DNA from: Branchiostoma floridae
Taxonomy: Eukaryota; Chordata; Leptocardii; Amphioxiformes; Branchiostomatidae
NCBI RefSeq assembly: GCF_000003815.2
Contig: NC_049988.1
Coordinates: 13,986,040 to 14,045,428 of the forward strand
Direction of reading: 5' to 3'
DNA: 59,389 nt
Shown here in pieces: positions 1-11,742 of the stretch. How positions within the stretch are numbered: the first letter of the stretch is position 1; every line of letters starts with the position of its first letter. The notes under the pieces are model-generated. The model had not been told where the DNA came from, did not search any database, and saw nothing but the letters and a program-made list of their open reading frames with translations. The position numbers and the translations under genes were made by a program.

Positions 1-1067
1 TGCCCTAGAAGAGTGATCACTCAGGCAACCGACAGAATCCGGTTTGTGCAGACAGGTGGTCACAGGATTCTTAATTCTTGTGTCAGTGTGGAAATTGTCT
101 AAGGGGCCACCAAATGTGGTCACATTAGCCAGGTAATCCTTATGCACCGGTGGTCAGTTGTACAGGTTTGACTGTGTGTCAAAATGATAACGTTTTTTTA
201 ATCATTTCTGCAACTTTATTTCAGTTTCATCCCAAAATGTAAAAAAGTTGCAGCATAATTTGATCACGACTTTGGACATTCTAAAACATATTTTTGAAAA
301 CTCCAATATGAAATGGTACAGTCCATTTGCTTGTATAATTTCAGTTGTTTATTATAACATTTCCGACGCCACCGTGTTTGGTACTAACACATGCTTGTTA
401 TTTTCCCTTTGTCACAAGTCGTTTAGGGTAAAGATTGAGCAAGAGGAAGACTCGCCTATTCTAAAACAGGCGGTGGACTGAGTTCATAGATGAATTCCCC
501 TGTATACCAAATTTGTTTTCGTGTCCTGAAGAGGCCAGGCAGTGTAGTGTAGGGAAACCGTTACGGCCACACGGCTAACGATCAAATTCTCCTATAATGT
601 CAGAAAGATTGTGATGTACACAAATCCATTTCGACATCAACATGTTTTTAAATTTCTTATGGCATTTCTGTTGAGGTGAATAGTTTGCCAGCTGGAACAA
701 TTGGTAAGGAGATCAGCGAACCTACATGGTGCTTTAGGAACTCCTTGATTTCCATGGCATGGCGAGATCAGGCAGTAAGCCAAACTACTGTCAGCGTTAC
801 ACCCCCGCAGGATGACAAGCACATTCTCACCAGAAACTGCGATACTTGCACATTTTTTGACGACAGGGAGTATTTTCTGTGGTCTTTCTTAGGCCATGCT
901 GATTTGATTATATGGATGACATCATTTGGGAAGCCCAAAGCTGTTTTACAGGCCTTTGCGGTTGGAACAGCTGTGGTGTACTGTGCTGACCTCATGCTGA
1001 TGCTGAAACTGTGCAAGTGTGTGTTTATCATCAGATCATGAGGGACGGACTAGAGTATGTTTATTAG

Positions 1068-1473
1068 GCCATGTATATTTGATTACATGAACGACATCCT
1101 CTGAGAACCCCAACACTGGTGCGAGCGTGCCAATAAAAAAGTTTGGTAAAAAAAAAAAGTTGCCTTCATGTTGAAATCTAAGTGATCATGGAGGAAGTTT
1201 GAACAAATGACTGAAAACACAGAATATGGTATATCGAATAATATATCCTTCATGTTTTGGTCTTCTTCTATGACATTGGAATTGAAATTACCACGCTATG
1301 ACATAAGTAGATGTTTTCTGATATTTTTTCGCATTCGACAGCATATCATGCTCATTTTGCAGTTGCTTTGTAAGATTTATAGAATGGTTGAAAACTTTTT
1401 TTATATATACTTGGAAATGGCCAAAAATTGATGCGCGCGCGGATGTCATCCATATAATCAAATCAACATGGCC
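1068..1473. mobile_element. MITE-like element with terminal inverted repeats and 7-bp target duplication
   Basis: The left end reads GCCATG.ATATTTGATTA and the right end is its imperfect inverted copy ending CATGGC; the similarity covers about 40 bp. The element is flanked on both sides by TTATTAG (1061-1067 and 1474-1480), consistent with a target-site duplication. It interrupts a degenerate motif (ATGAGGGAC..AC) seen at about 1038, 1485, 1525 and 1563. A lone copy of one terminus lies at about 889-935. No transposase is encoded, so it would be non-autonomous. Confidence 0.7.
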
Positions 1474-3485
1474 TTATTAGATCACGAGGGATAGAAAAGT
1501 ATGTACATTTGTATCTTTGGATTATGAGGGACCGACGTGTGTGTTTACCATTATATGACGACTCGAGGGACAGATATGTGCGTGTATTTCTTAGTGTTAA
1601 ACTACTTTTTTTATTCTATTCTAGCTTTGTAAAGGTTTAAACAAGTTGAAATTACTTTGTGAGTCAAAATAATGAACTTTGTACTAATCGTTATTAAGAG
1701 CAATCAATGTACAGTTACTATTTGATGTGCTACATAGCTTTTAGACCTTGCCTTGTTTCATAAATAAATATTGTTATAACAAAGAATAACGGTCGTTTTA
1801 TCAATCTTTATTGAAAATCGAAAATTGTAGACAGGTTAAGCAATTACATACCATCTTACTTACCATGCCATCAATTTTTACATGTATGTGACTTGTCCTG
1901 AAGCTGGACCAGATTGTATGTGAAACTTGCGTCCTCAACTCCGGGTGGTTGCGACCATGATAGACATGCCGTCGTCTTTGACAGGTTCATGTCTACTCTA
2001 TGTGGAATGAAAATTTCGGAGCGGACTGAAAGTGATCGTCTTGAGACCAGTGGGAATTTGTTAGAATTTACAATAATCTCTACTCTACTTCACTCTTGTT
2101 ATTATATTGGATCGGTAAGCTCCCAGACGTGTGAACGCCTGCCGATATACAATGTAATTTGTTAATTTTCCAATCGGCCCAATATCCGGTCTACTGATGA
2201 ATTTTACCAGGTTCGTTTCTTTTAAAGAAAAATTAGTTTTTGTACCCACCACTAGTCGGTATCTTCCATAGCGCTTGGAGGGGACAGTAAGACGTATAGG
2301 TTTTGGCGCCCGTTCGTTTACGTTGGATAATTTTGAAGCTTTTTAAAAACCAATTTGAAAGTACCTTTTTTTCAAACTGCTAACTCTATATCTTCTTTAT
2401 CAATTCAAATTGGTGCAGATGTTTTCTGTATTGCATCATACAATGGACATGACCAACTCAAACTGATTACTAGTACTAATGTCTACTCTGTAGTTACAAT
2501 GTGTATTGCCGATTGACTCATATCCAAATTTTCCTAATAGTAATACTACATTCTATGTAAAGTCTTTTTGACATTATGCGCTGCCGATCTTGTCTATTCC
2601 TGGGGTCTCACTACAGCCTCGGGACACTGAATGAAGCACAATATCGGTGAAGAAGCCACACGTAGGTTGATATTTTAGGTCTTCATTTTATCACCAAAAT
2701 TAACTACATAGAATTCAATCATTCAGTTCACCTTGGATCATAAGTTATGTGCCCAGCTATGAACAGTACTTCGACTGCTAAAGAAAAAAAAGGAATTCCT
2801 GAGCCTTCATTAATCGAAATGTAACTTTTGTAAATTTTATAGTTGTCTTTTCATGTCATTATTTCGTGTTTTGGATGGGCATTGGAGTATGGTAAGGTGA
2901 AAGACGAAAGACAAACCTGACAGACCACACTACGCATAACAATAGCACCAGCTGAGCCCCGGTGCAAGTGTCAATTACTTATAATTGCTTCTCAATGAGG
3001 TGCTAAATAAGCTAAGTGATTAGGCTGTCAGATTAATTGGTTGGAGAACATGCCTCTGTAGGTAAGATTAATAGTACAAACTTTAAACCATTTTAAAGGA
3101 CTATAGTAACCTTTCAGGAAACACGAAAATAACGTTAGATGATCGGCCATGTCCTTGTCTACTCTAAAAACAGCCAAAAATCTAGGAAAATGATTCCGTA
3201 GATTTTATATAAGCCAGAAAGGAAAGAACTACCCTAAAATATCCATCAATAATATAGACAAATAATGCTTTTTCAGGAGAAGGAAATATAGTATCATTAT
3301 AATCACCCAGTTTCTGTCCAAAGGTAAGTATTAGCAGCTATACACAAAAAAACTTTCGGAATGGTTCTTTAAACTACATTTTCTACCCCAAAAAATGACT
3401 TTATTAATTTACTAAAACAAACAAATTAATACAATATATCAATACGAAAATTACTTAGACGCAACGATACACATCCAATCTGCCC

Positions 3486-3640
3486 TTGAATTTCATGACA
3501 TTTATGCGTTTTCCGAAATTTTTGTCAATTTACGGCCAATATATGCTCATTTTGCAATCACGTTGTACAATTTACAGTATGATTGAAAACTATTTTTTGG
3601 GAAAAACGGAAAACATTATGTGCGCGAGGATCATGAATTG
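3486..3640. repeat. Diverged copy of the 1068-1473 element interior
   Basis: The stretch around ATATGCTCATTTTGCA, followed by a TGATTGAAAACT-like segment and a GTGCGCG run, resembles 1330-1445 of the first element in the same order. The chance translations of the two regions also look alike, which is why both gave similar open frames. I treat this as an old fragment of the same family. Confidence 0.5.
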
Positions 3641-4006
3641 TATTCTTAGTCCTCAAAGTATCATATTCTTGAAAATCACAGTACGGAAACCATCATCTCA
3701 TATAATTCTAAAATAGACAGAGCTCTAATACTATAAAAGTATCAAGATGAAAACGACGGCCTATCGTGCAACAGGAACTTCAAAACATGCGTCCGACTCC
3801 GCGAGGTACAACCGCCCAAAGTGAAGAGGGTCAAGTCTAAAGTATCGTTATGTTATCTGTTTCACCTGAGAACAACAGTTACAGTGTTTGCGAATGTGAA
3901 AGGCGTGGGAGAAGAAAAGGTTTGTTGTTGTTCCTTTGTTGTCACGCATGCGCTTAAATGTCTCAGAGATTCTTCATAAGTGACAGGTTTACCATATTTA
4001 CATATC

Positions 4007-4103
4007 GCGAAACTAAAAGTGACGTTATATGCGAAACTAAAAAAGGAAGTGACGTAATAGCGAAACTAAAAGTGACGTAACTGCGAAACTAAAAGTGACG
4101 TTA
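4007..4103 (+). repeat. Four-copy tandem repeat GCGAAACTAAAAGTGACGTTA-like
   Basis: Copies of GCGAAACTAAAAGTGACGT start at 4007, 4031, 4060 and 4083 (spacing 24, 29 and 23 bp). Each ends in TGACGTTA or TGACGTAA, which resembles a CRE/ATF half-site. The cluster is about 1 kb upstream of the first coding exon at 5099, so an enhancer role is possible but only inferred. Confidence 0.65.
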
Positions 4104-4513
4104 TCTAAACGACGTTAGATTGGAAATTGAATACTTGTACTAAGTTGGAGAGGCGTCTGAGACTTGTCATACTTTTAAGATGTTAAAACATCTTGTCTGG
4201 GCGGGTGGGCATAAGTCTTTGTAACGCAAAATGTGCAGTCCAGGCCTGTAACTGGCCCCTCCCCACAGAGGAGGCCGGCGGATGTTGGGTAGGCCGCTAT
4301 AAGCGTAATCTAATCAGGCTAGATAAGGATCAACGAGCGAAACTCGCGGTAAAAGACGGTTTGGTGCGTTGAAACGTATCAATCCGATGAACGTTATCAT
4401 TGCGCAGTATAAAGTTAATTACATAAATCACTGGGGTAAATTGGACCACTTGGAAAATACCATATTTCACGTACAGACTAGACGACCCCTAGCATGTTTG
4501 TACCAGAGATGTT

Positions 4514-4594
4514 CAACAGTGAGTTAGCTGCAGTGCAGCGGTTGTTTTTTTTTTTTTTTTGCTTCCTCTTTATAAGCGGTTGCACTGCAGCTAA
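4514..4594. repeat. Inverted repeat flanking poly-T
   Basis: AGCTGCAGTGCAGCGGTTG is followed by a T run and then by an inverted match ending GTTGCACTGCAGCT. A short direct repeat (AACAGTGAG) lies on each side, as expected for a small insertion with a target duplication. Confidence 0.45.
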
Positions 4595-5098
4595 ACAGTG
4601 AGTAAGTAAGTAAATTTTTTAATAGTAATAGCCTTTATTGCACATTCATGTCCTATCGGCTAAATACAGGCATATAGATACAAAAGGTGACATACAGTAC
4701 ACATGGTTTCTAAGACTAATCTAAAACATGGATTCTAAAACTATTCTATTTCATTTGTTCGGCTTCTTAGTAATGTTAAATATGTAGCTTGAGATTAGTA
4801 AATTTTACAGATGACATCAGCGCACACAGCACCACAGGCTTGACTGAAAAGTGAGTTTATTGCCCGGGAAATACAAATAAAGTGAAAGTGAAAGCAGGGA
4901 TGTTATCCATAAAATGCACGTGCTGTGGCCTTAAGTATTAAGGTTAAACGTTATGTGGGGGCGTTATAATTTATTATAACGGGAACTGAAACCATTACGT
5001 CACCGTCTGTCAAACGACAGGATGTTTTCGTCTAGCTGTTCAGCAGGGGCTGACAGTTAGTCAGCCCGTATGGCTTGTGAGTCCTCCATCTTGTAGCG

Positions 5099-7729
5099 AT
5101 GTTGTTTTGCGAGGACTTCGTACCGAGCCTTCTCACCAGCGGCAGCCCGCCCAAGCTCGCTCCCTTCGCCGACGGCGTCCGCCAAGCGAACGTCTGGCTG
5201 GCCGAACACCCGGAAGTGCAGGTGCAGAAGTGCGAGACGGTCCGTGTGGCTGTGTCCCACCAACATGACCAGTACTGGGACACACAGGTCATGTCATACC
5301 CAGCCGGGAAACCCAAGGACGTCTCACGGTTTGCACTTCGTGGTCTGAGGTATGAAAACATTTGTGGTAAAAACGTTACGTCAGTTCTATGCGACTAAGC
5401 TTCCCCCCCCCCCCTCCTCCTCCATAGATGATCATATAATTGCTAGACTCGCAGACCGCTACCTGACCCGACAACCGCTAGGCCATTTACAAAACAAGTG
5501 GGAGGGTTAGGTGGTGGGGATCATGGCTATAAAGGCCCCATGGTACCCCTGCTTTTATTTCTTTGCCCCCCCCCCCCTCTCTCACTCTCTGTGTCTCTCC
5601 CCCTCTCTCTTTCTCCCTTCCTCCCTCCTTCCAAGCAATAGCGTGCAGGTTTGGCTGCCTTGTGATTGATCATGATTCCAACCCCGTATGCCGGATTCGC
5701 TGAAACCTGTTGAGTTTTGCTAACTCCACTGACATCAAATCTATGTTTTATGTCGCAGAATCTGGTACCAGAAGAAACCTGAACAGGAAAAACATCCTCG
5801 CAACCCTCCTCAGATAACTTCAATTGATGTTCTCCCAAGGGATCATGGTGACAAGGTAACACTTTAATCACCTTTCTTACTAATAATGTTATGTCATAAC
5901 AACATGAATAGCAGACAGTGTTTTCTGTATCAAGTTAATGTTATTTAAACTTGTCCTTTCTTGATGAATTCTATACTTGTTGAATAGCGTATTACACTGA
6001 GGTGCGCTATGAAAAAGAGTTTTCAGTCTGCTCAGTCAATGGAAAAGACATACTTTAGCTATAGGGTGTCCATTAGGTGAAATAAGGTAGACTTTTACTG
6101 TTTCATTGTTGGAATCATTTTCAAGTGCTTTGCTTAATGAATATTATTTTGCGCCAGATTTCCATATTTTTCTATGTCATTGACTATTTGATTTACTCCA
6201 TTAGTTCTTGATTTCTCCTTAACAGGTGGACACCTTCCAAGAAGTCCTGACCCGCTTGAATGGTCTGATAGCAGAGCAAACAGGACAACTGCTGAACATC
6301 CAGACTCTAGTAGTCCCAGGGGACAAGAAAGAAACACAGGCGGATTGCCGTTGGACTCTCTGCGTAGGAGAATCGAAAGAAATGGACTCTGAAGAATGTG
6401 TGTTGCATATTCAGGTATGGTGACATGTAAAACTCTACTGTGCTTCTTACAAATTAACACTACTGTACAGCATGCATTGCTATGTTGCGCCAACATAACT
6501 TAGTAAATTCAATGTGTACCTTCTAGATACAATGAGTCATATGTCAGTCATTATTCTCAATCTCCAAGCAGAGGTTAGGCTCCAGCTTAGTTGGCAAGTA
6601 AATTTTATGGATGAGAACCACTAGTCTACAGATTAATAAGAAAATTTCTGTTGATAAAATAGAAAGGCTGATAAGAATGCCTAAAAAGATGTCCAAAACA
6701 AGTCAAAGTCTATCCTCTGCTTGGAGAGTAAGTCTTTATTATTTTAACTGATGAAATTTAGTGTTTGCATCAGTCGTAGATGAAAAACATGATAAGAAAC
6801 AACATCATGTAGATTATGATTGTATTCATCTTGATGTTGCACATAAGTCTCTGCGTAAGGAAGTGCAGTAGGGTTTATGGAAAAGGCTGGGCTGTCTACC
6901 TGGGCTGGCTATCACGTCAGGCTACTCAGATCTACAAAAGCCCATTGGAACAAAAGCTGTTTTAGCAGTAGGGGCTGTTTGTGCTCAGCAAAGTTACTAT
7001 AAACATTACAACCTAAGTCTGTAGGGTACAGGTTAAAGAAATGTCAACCTTACATCTTCCTTCCAGACGCCGACCAAGTTGGTGCGGTTCCTCCGAGCGT
7101 ACCTGATCTCAGTAGAAGAATCACCGCCTCCTCTTGAAGTCCACTTACAAGACTTCCTCCCTGAGCAAGTAGCTGCCGGAAAGGTGTCCATCTTTTCCTC
7201 CAAGTTACCCACATTCCAAACTCTGTCTGAGACCTTTGCAAAGGCACATGAGTGGCTACAGGCTTGTCCTGATGTTAACCTGATTAATGTTGACGTTTTT
7301 GATCTGTTACTTGTTAAAGAGGCTAAGACTTACTGTGCAAGTGACCCTCAAATATGTTTCTTTTCCGCTAAAAAGCCTCCGTTTGGGTGGTTGAAGGTTG
7401 TTCGTATTTACTACAGTACCGGACAGGGGAGTGACCCAGTTGGTAAACTGGTTGATCTGTCATTCAGTCCTGAAGTGAAGGAAAAGAGAAGCCTTATGCA
7501 GTATGCCCAGTATGAAGAATTGGCTGAAGTAGTGAAGAAGGTGCAGTTGAAGTGTGAGGAGGTGGGAGGGGTCCCTGTGGGGGTTACTTCTGTCTGGACC
7601 TACCCAGACTGGGAGAGTGGTGATGATGTGTTTCAGCCAAACACTAGCCTGCATGTGGAGCCACGCCTCGATGGCACAGAGCTCCTGCCTCAAGTGGAAA
7701 CCATCTATGTTTGCATGATGGTGAAGTAA
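5099..7729 (+). CDS. Unknown 399-aa protein with an internal tandem domain duplication (4 exons)
   Basis: Exons 5099-5349, 5759-5855, 6226-6414 and 7067-7729 have GT-AG boundaries, and phases close exactly (1200 nt with stop). I do not recognise the family. The protein appears to be two copies of one domain of about 170 residues. Matching blocks are EDFVPSLL / QDFLPEQV, then ANVWLAEHPEVQV / AHEWLQACPDVNL, then LRIWYQKK / VRIYYSTG, then the helix starting VDTFQEVLTRL / YAQYEELAEVV. No signal peptide or membrane segment is evident, so a cytosolic protein is likely. The start follows an in-frame stop at 5078-5080. However, TCTTGTAG just before 5097 looks like a splice acceptor, so an upstream exon cannot be excluded. 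The intron between exons 3 and 4 carries a MITE (6561-6730). Confidence 0.75.
6561..6730. mobile_element. MITE, CTCCAAGCAGAGGTT family, copy 1
   Basis: The left end is TCTCCAAGCAGAGGTTAGG and the right end is CCTCTGCTTGGAGAGTA, its inverted copy. It sits inside the last intron of the 399-aa gene. The same termini occur at 12962-13135, 24320-24420 and, more diverged, 37942-38090. Confidence 0.7.
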
Positions 7730-7924
7730 GTCAGGCAGAGATGATTTTATGGATGATTATTCTGCATCCTTGAATGATTTGGGCCTGAGTCTTGAAGATT
7801 GATTCAGTCACCTAAACCACATATTATATATTCAATATATCTATACATGTACATCAAATATGATAAATATATGTATCATTTATGTCTATAACATTATGAC
7901 TGTATTCATTGTAATGTTTTGTAA

Positions 7925-8066
7925 TGCTACATGTCTTTGTGTGTTCGTGTCTGTATGTATGCGCATGTGTGTGTGTGTATATGTATATTGTATGCATGTC
8001 TGTGTGTATGCGCATGCGTGTATGTATGTATGCATGTCTCTGTGTGTGCATGTGTGTGTATATGGT
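7925..8066 (+). repeat. (TG)n / TATG-rich microsatellite
   Basis: Long imperfect alternation of TGTG, TATG and TGCG. It produces meaningless Cys/Val/Met and Thr/His open frames on both strands. Confidence 0.85.
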
Positions 8067-8227
8067 GGTACACACCACGCTAAACATTGTTGATCGCACC
8101 TATTTATGTGTGCAATACGTAACTCATTAATCACATCTAATCATCAGCAAGTCATTCAGACATAGACAGAGAATGTACTGTTTTGTTTGTGGTTTGAAGC
8201 TGAGGGGTCATTATGCAATATACTTGT

Positions 8228-8233
8228 AATAAA
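8228..8233 (+). terminator. Candidate polyadenylation signal AATAAA
   Basis: Canonical AATAAA about 500 nt past the stop codon of the 399-aa gene, after the TG microsatellite. It is followed by a GT-rich stretch (TATGTAACATGTGGTAATGTCTG), as expected downstream of a cleavage site. Confidence 0.5.
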
Positions 8234-9903
8234 CGTTTTACGTTAAGTATGTAACATGTGGTAATGTCTGCAAGGTGAGTGTGCCTACATATATTTCCAT
8301 GTTGTAAAACTTAGGTTTCCTTTCAATCATATTTTGTTTTGAAATACATATTTACATGTGTTACACCTGAACTATCAAGTAAGTACACCTGAACCACAGT
8401 TTTTAAAGATGGCAAGTTCAATGTCTTGGATCACTTGATTGTAAAGCCATCAATGTAACTTGTATTGTCTTGGAGATAATACAAACTCAAGTTAGTTTTT
8501 TTCAGTGCTCAGTTACAGAAAATTGAATTATACTAATTTATAGCCAAAACATATATCTTGTAAATCTAACAAAGTTTACAATTGGACTGGCTCAAATCTG
8601 AAACTTAATACTGCTGTTACAATCAATACCTTAGTTAGCATTGTTTCACACTTATTCTCTCTTGTGTATATTATATTTCACATACACTATTGTAAAGGAA
8701 TGAACAAATAAGTTAAATGAAAAATTTATTTTATGTATAGCAAAGCACATTATTTCTTTTCATTAAAAACACCATTGAAGGAGTGGATTTATATGTTTGA
8801 GCTACCTCTTGTTCTTTGGTTCATGTATCTTTTTAAAGTGAAATAATGCAGTTATATTTTAATCACAACCATCTGAAGTTAATTTATGACCGTAGAAGAA
8901 TGTTCAAGGTGCTTGATGGACAGAAGAAACAGGGTTCCTCTATGTCAACAATGACTTGAGAAGAAACATTTTAATGTGTACATGTAGCAAGAGTAACATT
9001 TAGAGTGTAGAATTCCACTAATACCAATACTGGAAAGCAATTATATGACAACATATTACAGTACACATTATGATAAGAGTTCACTGTTTAGTCACAACTC
9101 CTACTTATAAGTTAAATATCTAACACAATAGGTTGTGCATGGCAATATGGTCAGGAGAGAGCTTTATAGTGATGACCAGACTTCAGATCTGATTTGTTTT
9201 TGCATTTCACAAAAAATCATTTGAGGAGTAATAAATTATGAGGTAATAACCTGAGTACTACACATCTGAGTACTACACATACAAACTTTTGTCACTTGTA
9301 ACATCAAAGTTCTTTTTCCATCAATTCTTATTTTCATGATACAGTGTTTCGCATTTCAACTTTACAAATGCACAATAAACAATACTCCACAAAATACATA
9401 TCTATATCTAGTTGTAGAAAGCAATACCTATTGGGTATTGTTATTCTGTGTACCCTGTAGCAGTCCACTAATAGTGGACATATTTTGATTATACATTGTA
9501 GATTGCATAATCTAACAGGTGCCTAAATGGGTAACACTAATTGGTTGATAAATAATGCCTTCATAATACATCAGTTTTACAGAAGTGAGTATTCTATAGA
9601 CTGAGAAGTTAATTTCTTTGGCTTATATTGAACTCCCACAATGTCTACTGGCCCTTGGGAAACAATGCATAAATGCTTGAGTCTCTTGGATATACAATGT
9701 AGTGTATACGTGGTTCGCATAGTGTTAGCCGCGGTGCGACTGTTGTTGACAGTCCATAGTTAGGGGTTATACTATAACTCCAGCTATAATCGCCGTGGCT
9801 CGGTGCGTAGCTGATGTTTATAAAATGAGTAATGTAACATTCTAGCTATACTCATTTTGTAAACATCAGGATTGTATCTCATTGTAATGACTTTCCCCTG
9901 AGT

Positions 9904-11742
9904 CTATGTTGTGAGGACAGTGACCATGTTCGTATCCACGTCCGTCATCACCAGGCGTCCTTCCGTTGCCATGGCGACGGCGCTGGGCTTCTTCATCCCG
10001 CCCGTCACGTGATGCAGCAGGAGACCGTGCCGGTTGAAGACCTCCACGCGCTGGTTTCCCTCGTCAGCCACCACGATGTTCCCGGAGACGTCCACGCACA
10101 CCCCTCGCGGGTACCTCAGCTGTCCGTCCCCCTTTCCGTCCTCTCCGAACTTGAACTGAAACTCTCCCGTCTCGCTGAAGATCTTGATGCAGTGATCCAC
10201 CGTGTCCGATACAATGATGTTGCCATGGCAATCTACGGTGACGTATCGTGGGTACTTAATGTCCTCTTGAGGTCCGCTCTTTGTCCAGAACGGCTGCAGC
10301 CAGGTTTTCTGTTGAGATCCTCCTATAACTCTCACCAATGTCCCATCTGGCTTTAAAACCTTTATCTCGCCACGAAATGTGACGCCAGTACCTCCCGATG
10401 GTTGGTTCGTAGCCGTCGTCTCGGTGACTAGGATCTGGTTGGTTCGCTTGTTGACGGCGAGGCCGCGAAAGTAGCCCGTGTGTGTGAGAGGTATTTTGTT
10501 CAGACATTCTCCCGTCCGAGAAAACTGAACGAGAAGATCGCACGTTTCGGTAACGTTGTACCCGACAACCCACAGGTTCCCGTAAGCATCAAGGTCAACT
10601 CCTTGCGGCTTCATCGTTCGGGAAGGTCTTCCTGGAACCAGCGTCTGGAACTGGCCGAGGTATCTTCCCTGGCAGTGGAACGACTGTATTCTCTCATTAT
10701 CGTAGTCTGCCACGAAGATGACCCCATCTTTAGAGACGGTGACTCCGGTTGGCCAACTGAACTGACCGTTTTCTGACCCTCTCCCACCAAAGCGCACCTG
10801 TCCTGTATTTAAAACATTACCTGGCTGAAGACTAACTGGCTCCAACGTCATACGACTCATAGCTGAAGCCAGAGACTGAAAATCGACGTCTAGGGCCTGG
10901 AAAACTGCTCGGTCGGGAGATGGTAAAGCGTGCTCTCTGTATCTGTCCAGCGCTTCTGACACTGCAGCTTCGTGGTTGAGGAAACGCTTGTCACATTGAC
11001 CTAGCGCCCATACGGCGGCGTCACATGCAGATGTCAGTTCTGTAACCTGACTTTGAACTTGTGCACCGTACGCATTCAGAGTGTCATTGTTGCGTCTCTG
11101 ATTTTTCTCAATGTCACGCAACAAGCGGTCCTTCTCCGCCGTCAAGGCTTGGGTAATGTGTTGTATGGCGTTGTCGAAAGTCTCTGTTACGTCAGCTTGG
11201 GTACGCTGGGTGTCTGTAGATAGCGTTTGTTCGACGTAAGGCAGCTGTCTTAAGTAGCTGTGACATGTATCCAACGTGTTTTTGCACTCTGTCACGAGAG
11301 CACGCAGAGCAGTTTTCTTCTGTTCCACGGCTTGTCTGACTGTTGTTGCGGTGTGCCCTGCGTGTTGATCGTCCAAACATTCCGCGCAGCACGCAACCCC
11401 ACACTGCTGGCAGTACAACTTCAAGGCCTCCACGGGGTGTTGGTCACAGTAGTTGTCGTCTGAACCGCCCGTTTGCGGCGTGTGCTGTGAGAATTTCTGA
11501 CAAACGTTCGCGGCGAGATGGTTGTCCGGCAGGCCCACGACGCCCTGAGGGGGCAACCTGACCTGCAGACGACAGTTAGGGCACCAAACCACCTGCCGTA
11601 CACCTGCGTAGTTTAGTAAACAGTCCTCACAGAATGTGTGCTGACATGGCAGCGCCTTGGGCCTCCTAAACAACTCCAAACAGATGCTGCAAAACACTTC
11701 TTCGCGGATTTGTTCGACGATGTTTTGCTCCGCAGTCGCCAT
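9904..11742 (-). CDS. TRIM-NHL protein (RING, B-box, coiled coil, six NHL repeats), intronless
   Basis: A single-exon 612-aa TRIM-NHL protein, a family of probable RING E3 ubiquitin ligases that use a beta-propeller to bind RNA or protein. The start is the second Met at 11742, because AAGATGG is a good initiation context; 14 further residues are open upstream to 11784. The RING finger is residues 18-57 (CSIC, then C-x-H, C-x2-C and CPNC). A B-box begins near C99 and H102, followed by a coiled coil at about 140-260. Six NHL repeats fill about residues 315-612, with the typical YPRxVxVD..GNIIVSD pattern. There is no filamin domain between coiled coil and propeller, unlike TRIM2, TRIM3 and TRIM71. 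Lack of introns suggests a retrocopy-derived, expanded lineage (inference). It is intact. Confidence 0.92.
   Translation of the reverse strand: MATAEQNIVEQIREEVFCSICLELFRRPKALPCQHTFCEDCLLNYAGVRQVVWCPNCRLQVRLPPQGVVGLPDNHLAANVCQKFSQHTPQTGGSDDNYCDQHPVEALKLYCQQCGVACCAECLDDQHAGHTATTVRQAVEQKKTALRALVTECKNTLDTCHSYLRQLPYVEQTLSTDTQRTQADVTETFDNAIQHITQALTAEKDRLLRDIEKNQRRNNDTLNAYGAQVQSQVTELTSACDAAVWALGQCDKRFLNHEAAVSEALDRYREHALPSPDRAVFQALDVDFQSLASAMSRMTLEPVSLQPGNVLNTGQVRFGGRGSENGQFSWPTGVTVSKDGVIFVADYDNERIQSFHCQGRYLGQFQTLVPGRPSRTMKPQGVDLDAYGNLWVVGYNVTETCDLLVQFSRTGECLNKIPLTHTGYFRGLAVNKRTNQILVTETTATNQPSGGTGVTFRGEIKVLKPDGTLVRVIGGSQQKTWLQPFWTKSGPQEDIKYPRYVTVDCHGNIIVSDTVDHCIKIFSETGEFQFKFGEDGKGDGQLRYPRGVCVDVSGNIVVADEGNQRVEVFNRHGLLLHHVTGGMKKPSAVAMATEGRLVMTDVDTNMVTVLTT

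Larger units (their letters stand above)
1..5098. other. Gene-free left flank, repeat-rich
   Basis: I see no convincing exon here. The stretch holds a 406-bp inverted-repeat element (1068-1473), a diverged relative of its interior (about 3486-3640), a four-copy tandem motif (4007-4103), and an inverted repeat around a poly-T tract (4514-4594). At 4618-4700 there is an A/T-rich segment whose reverse strand contains AATAAAGG followed by short TAATA-like repeats, which may be the 3' end of a non-LTR retrotransposon. The open frames are short, overlap these repeats and lack splice-site or codon support. Confidence 0.6.
7730..9903. other. 3' UTR of the 399-aa gene and A/T-rich spacer
   Basis: After the stop codon there is a TG-rich microsatellite (7925-8066) and an AATAAA polyadenylation signal. 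The remainder is A/T-rich, with a short direct repeat (GAGTACTACACATCT, about 9254-9280) and an inverted repeat (GATGTTTATAAAATGAGTA, about 9811-9870). I see no exon. Confidence 0.55.

Noticed and set aside
676-1041. 121-residue open frame
   Set aside because: Overlaps a transposon terminus at 889-935; equally open on the other strand; no motif.
7854-8134. Cys/Val-rich and Thr/His-rich open frames on both strands
   Set aside because: They translate the TG microsatellite.
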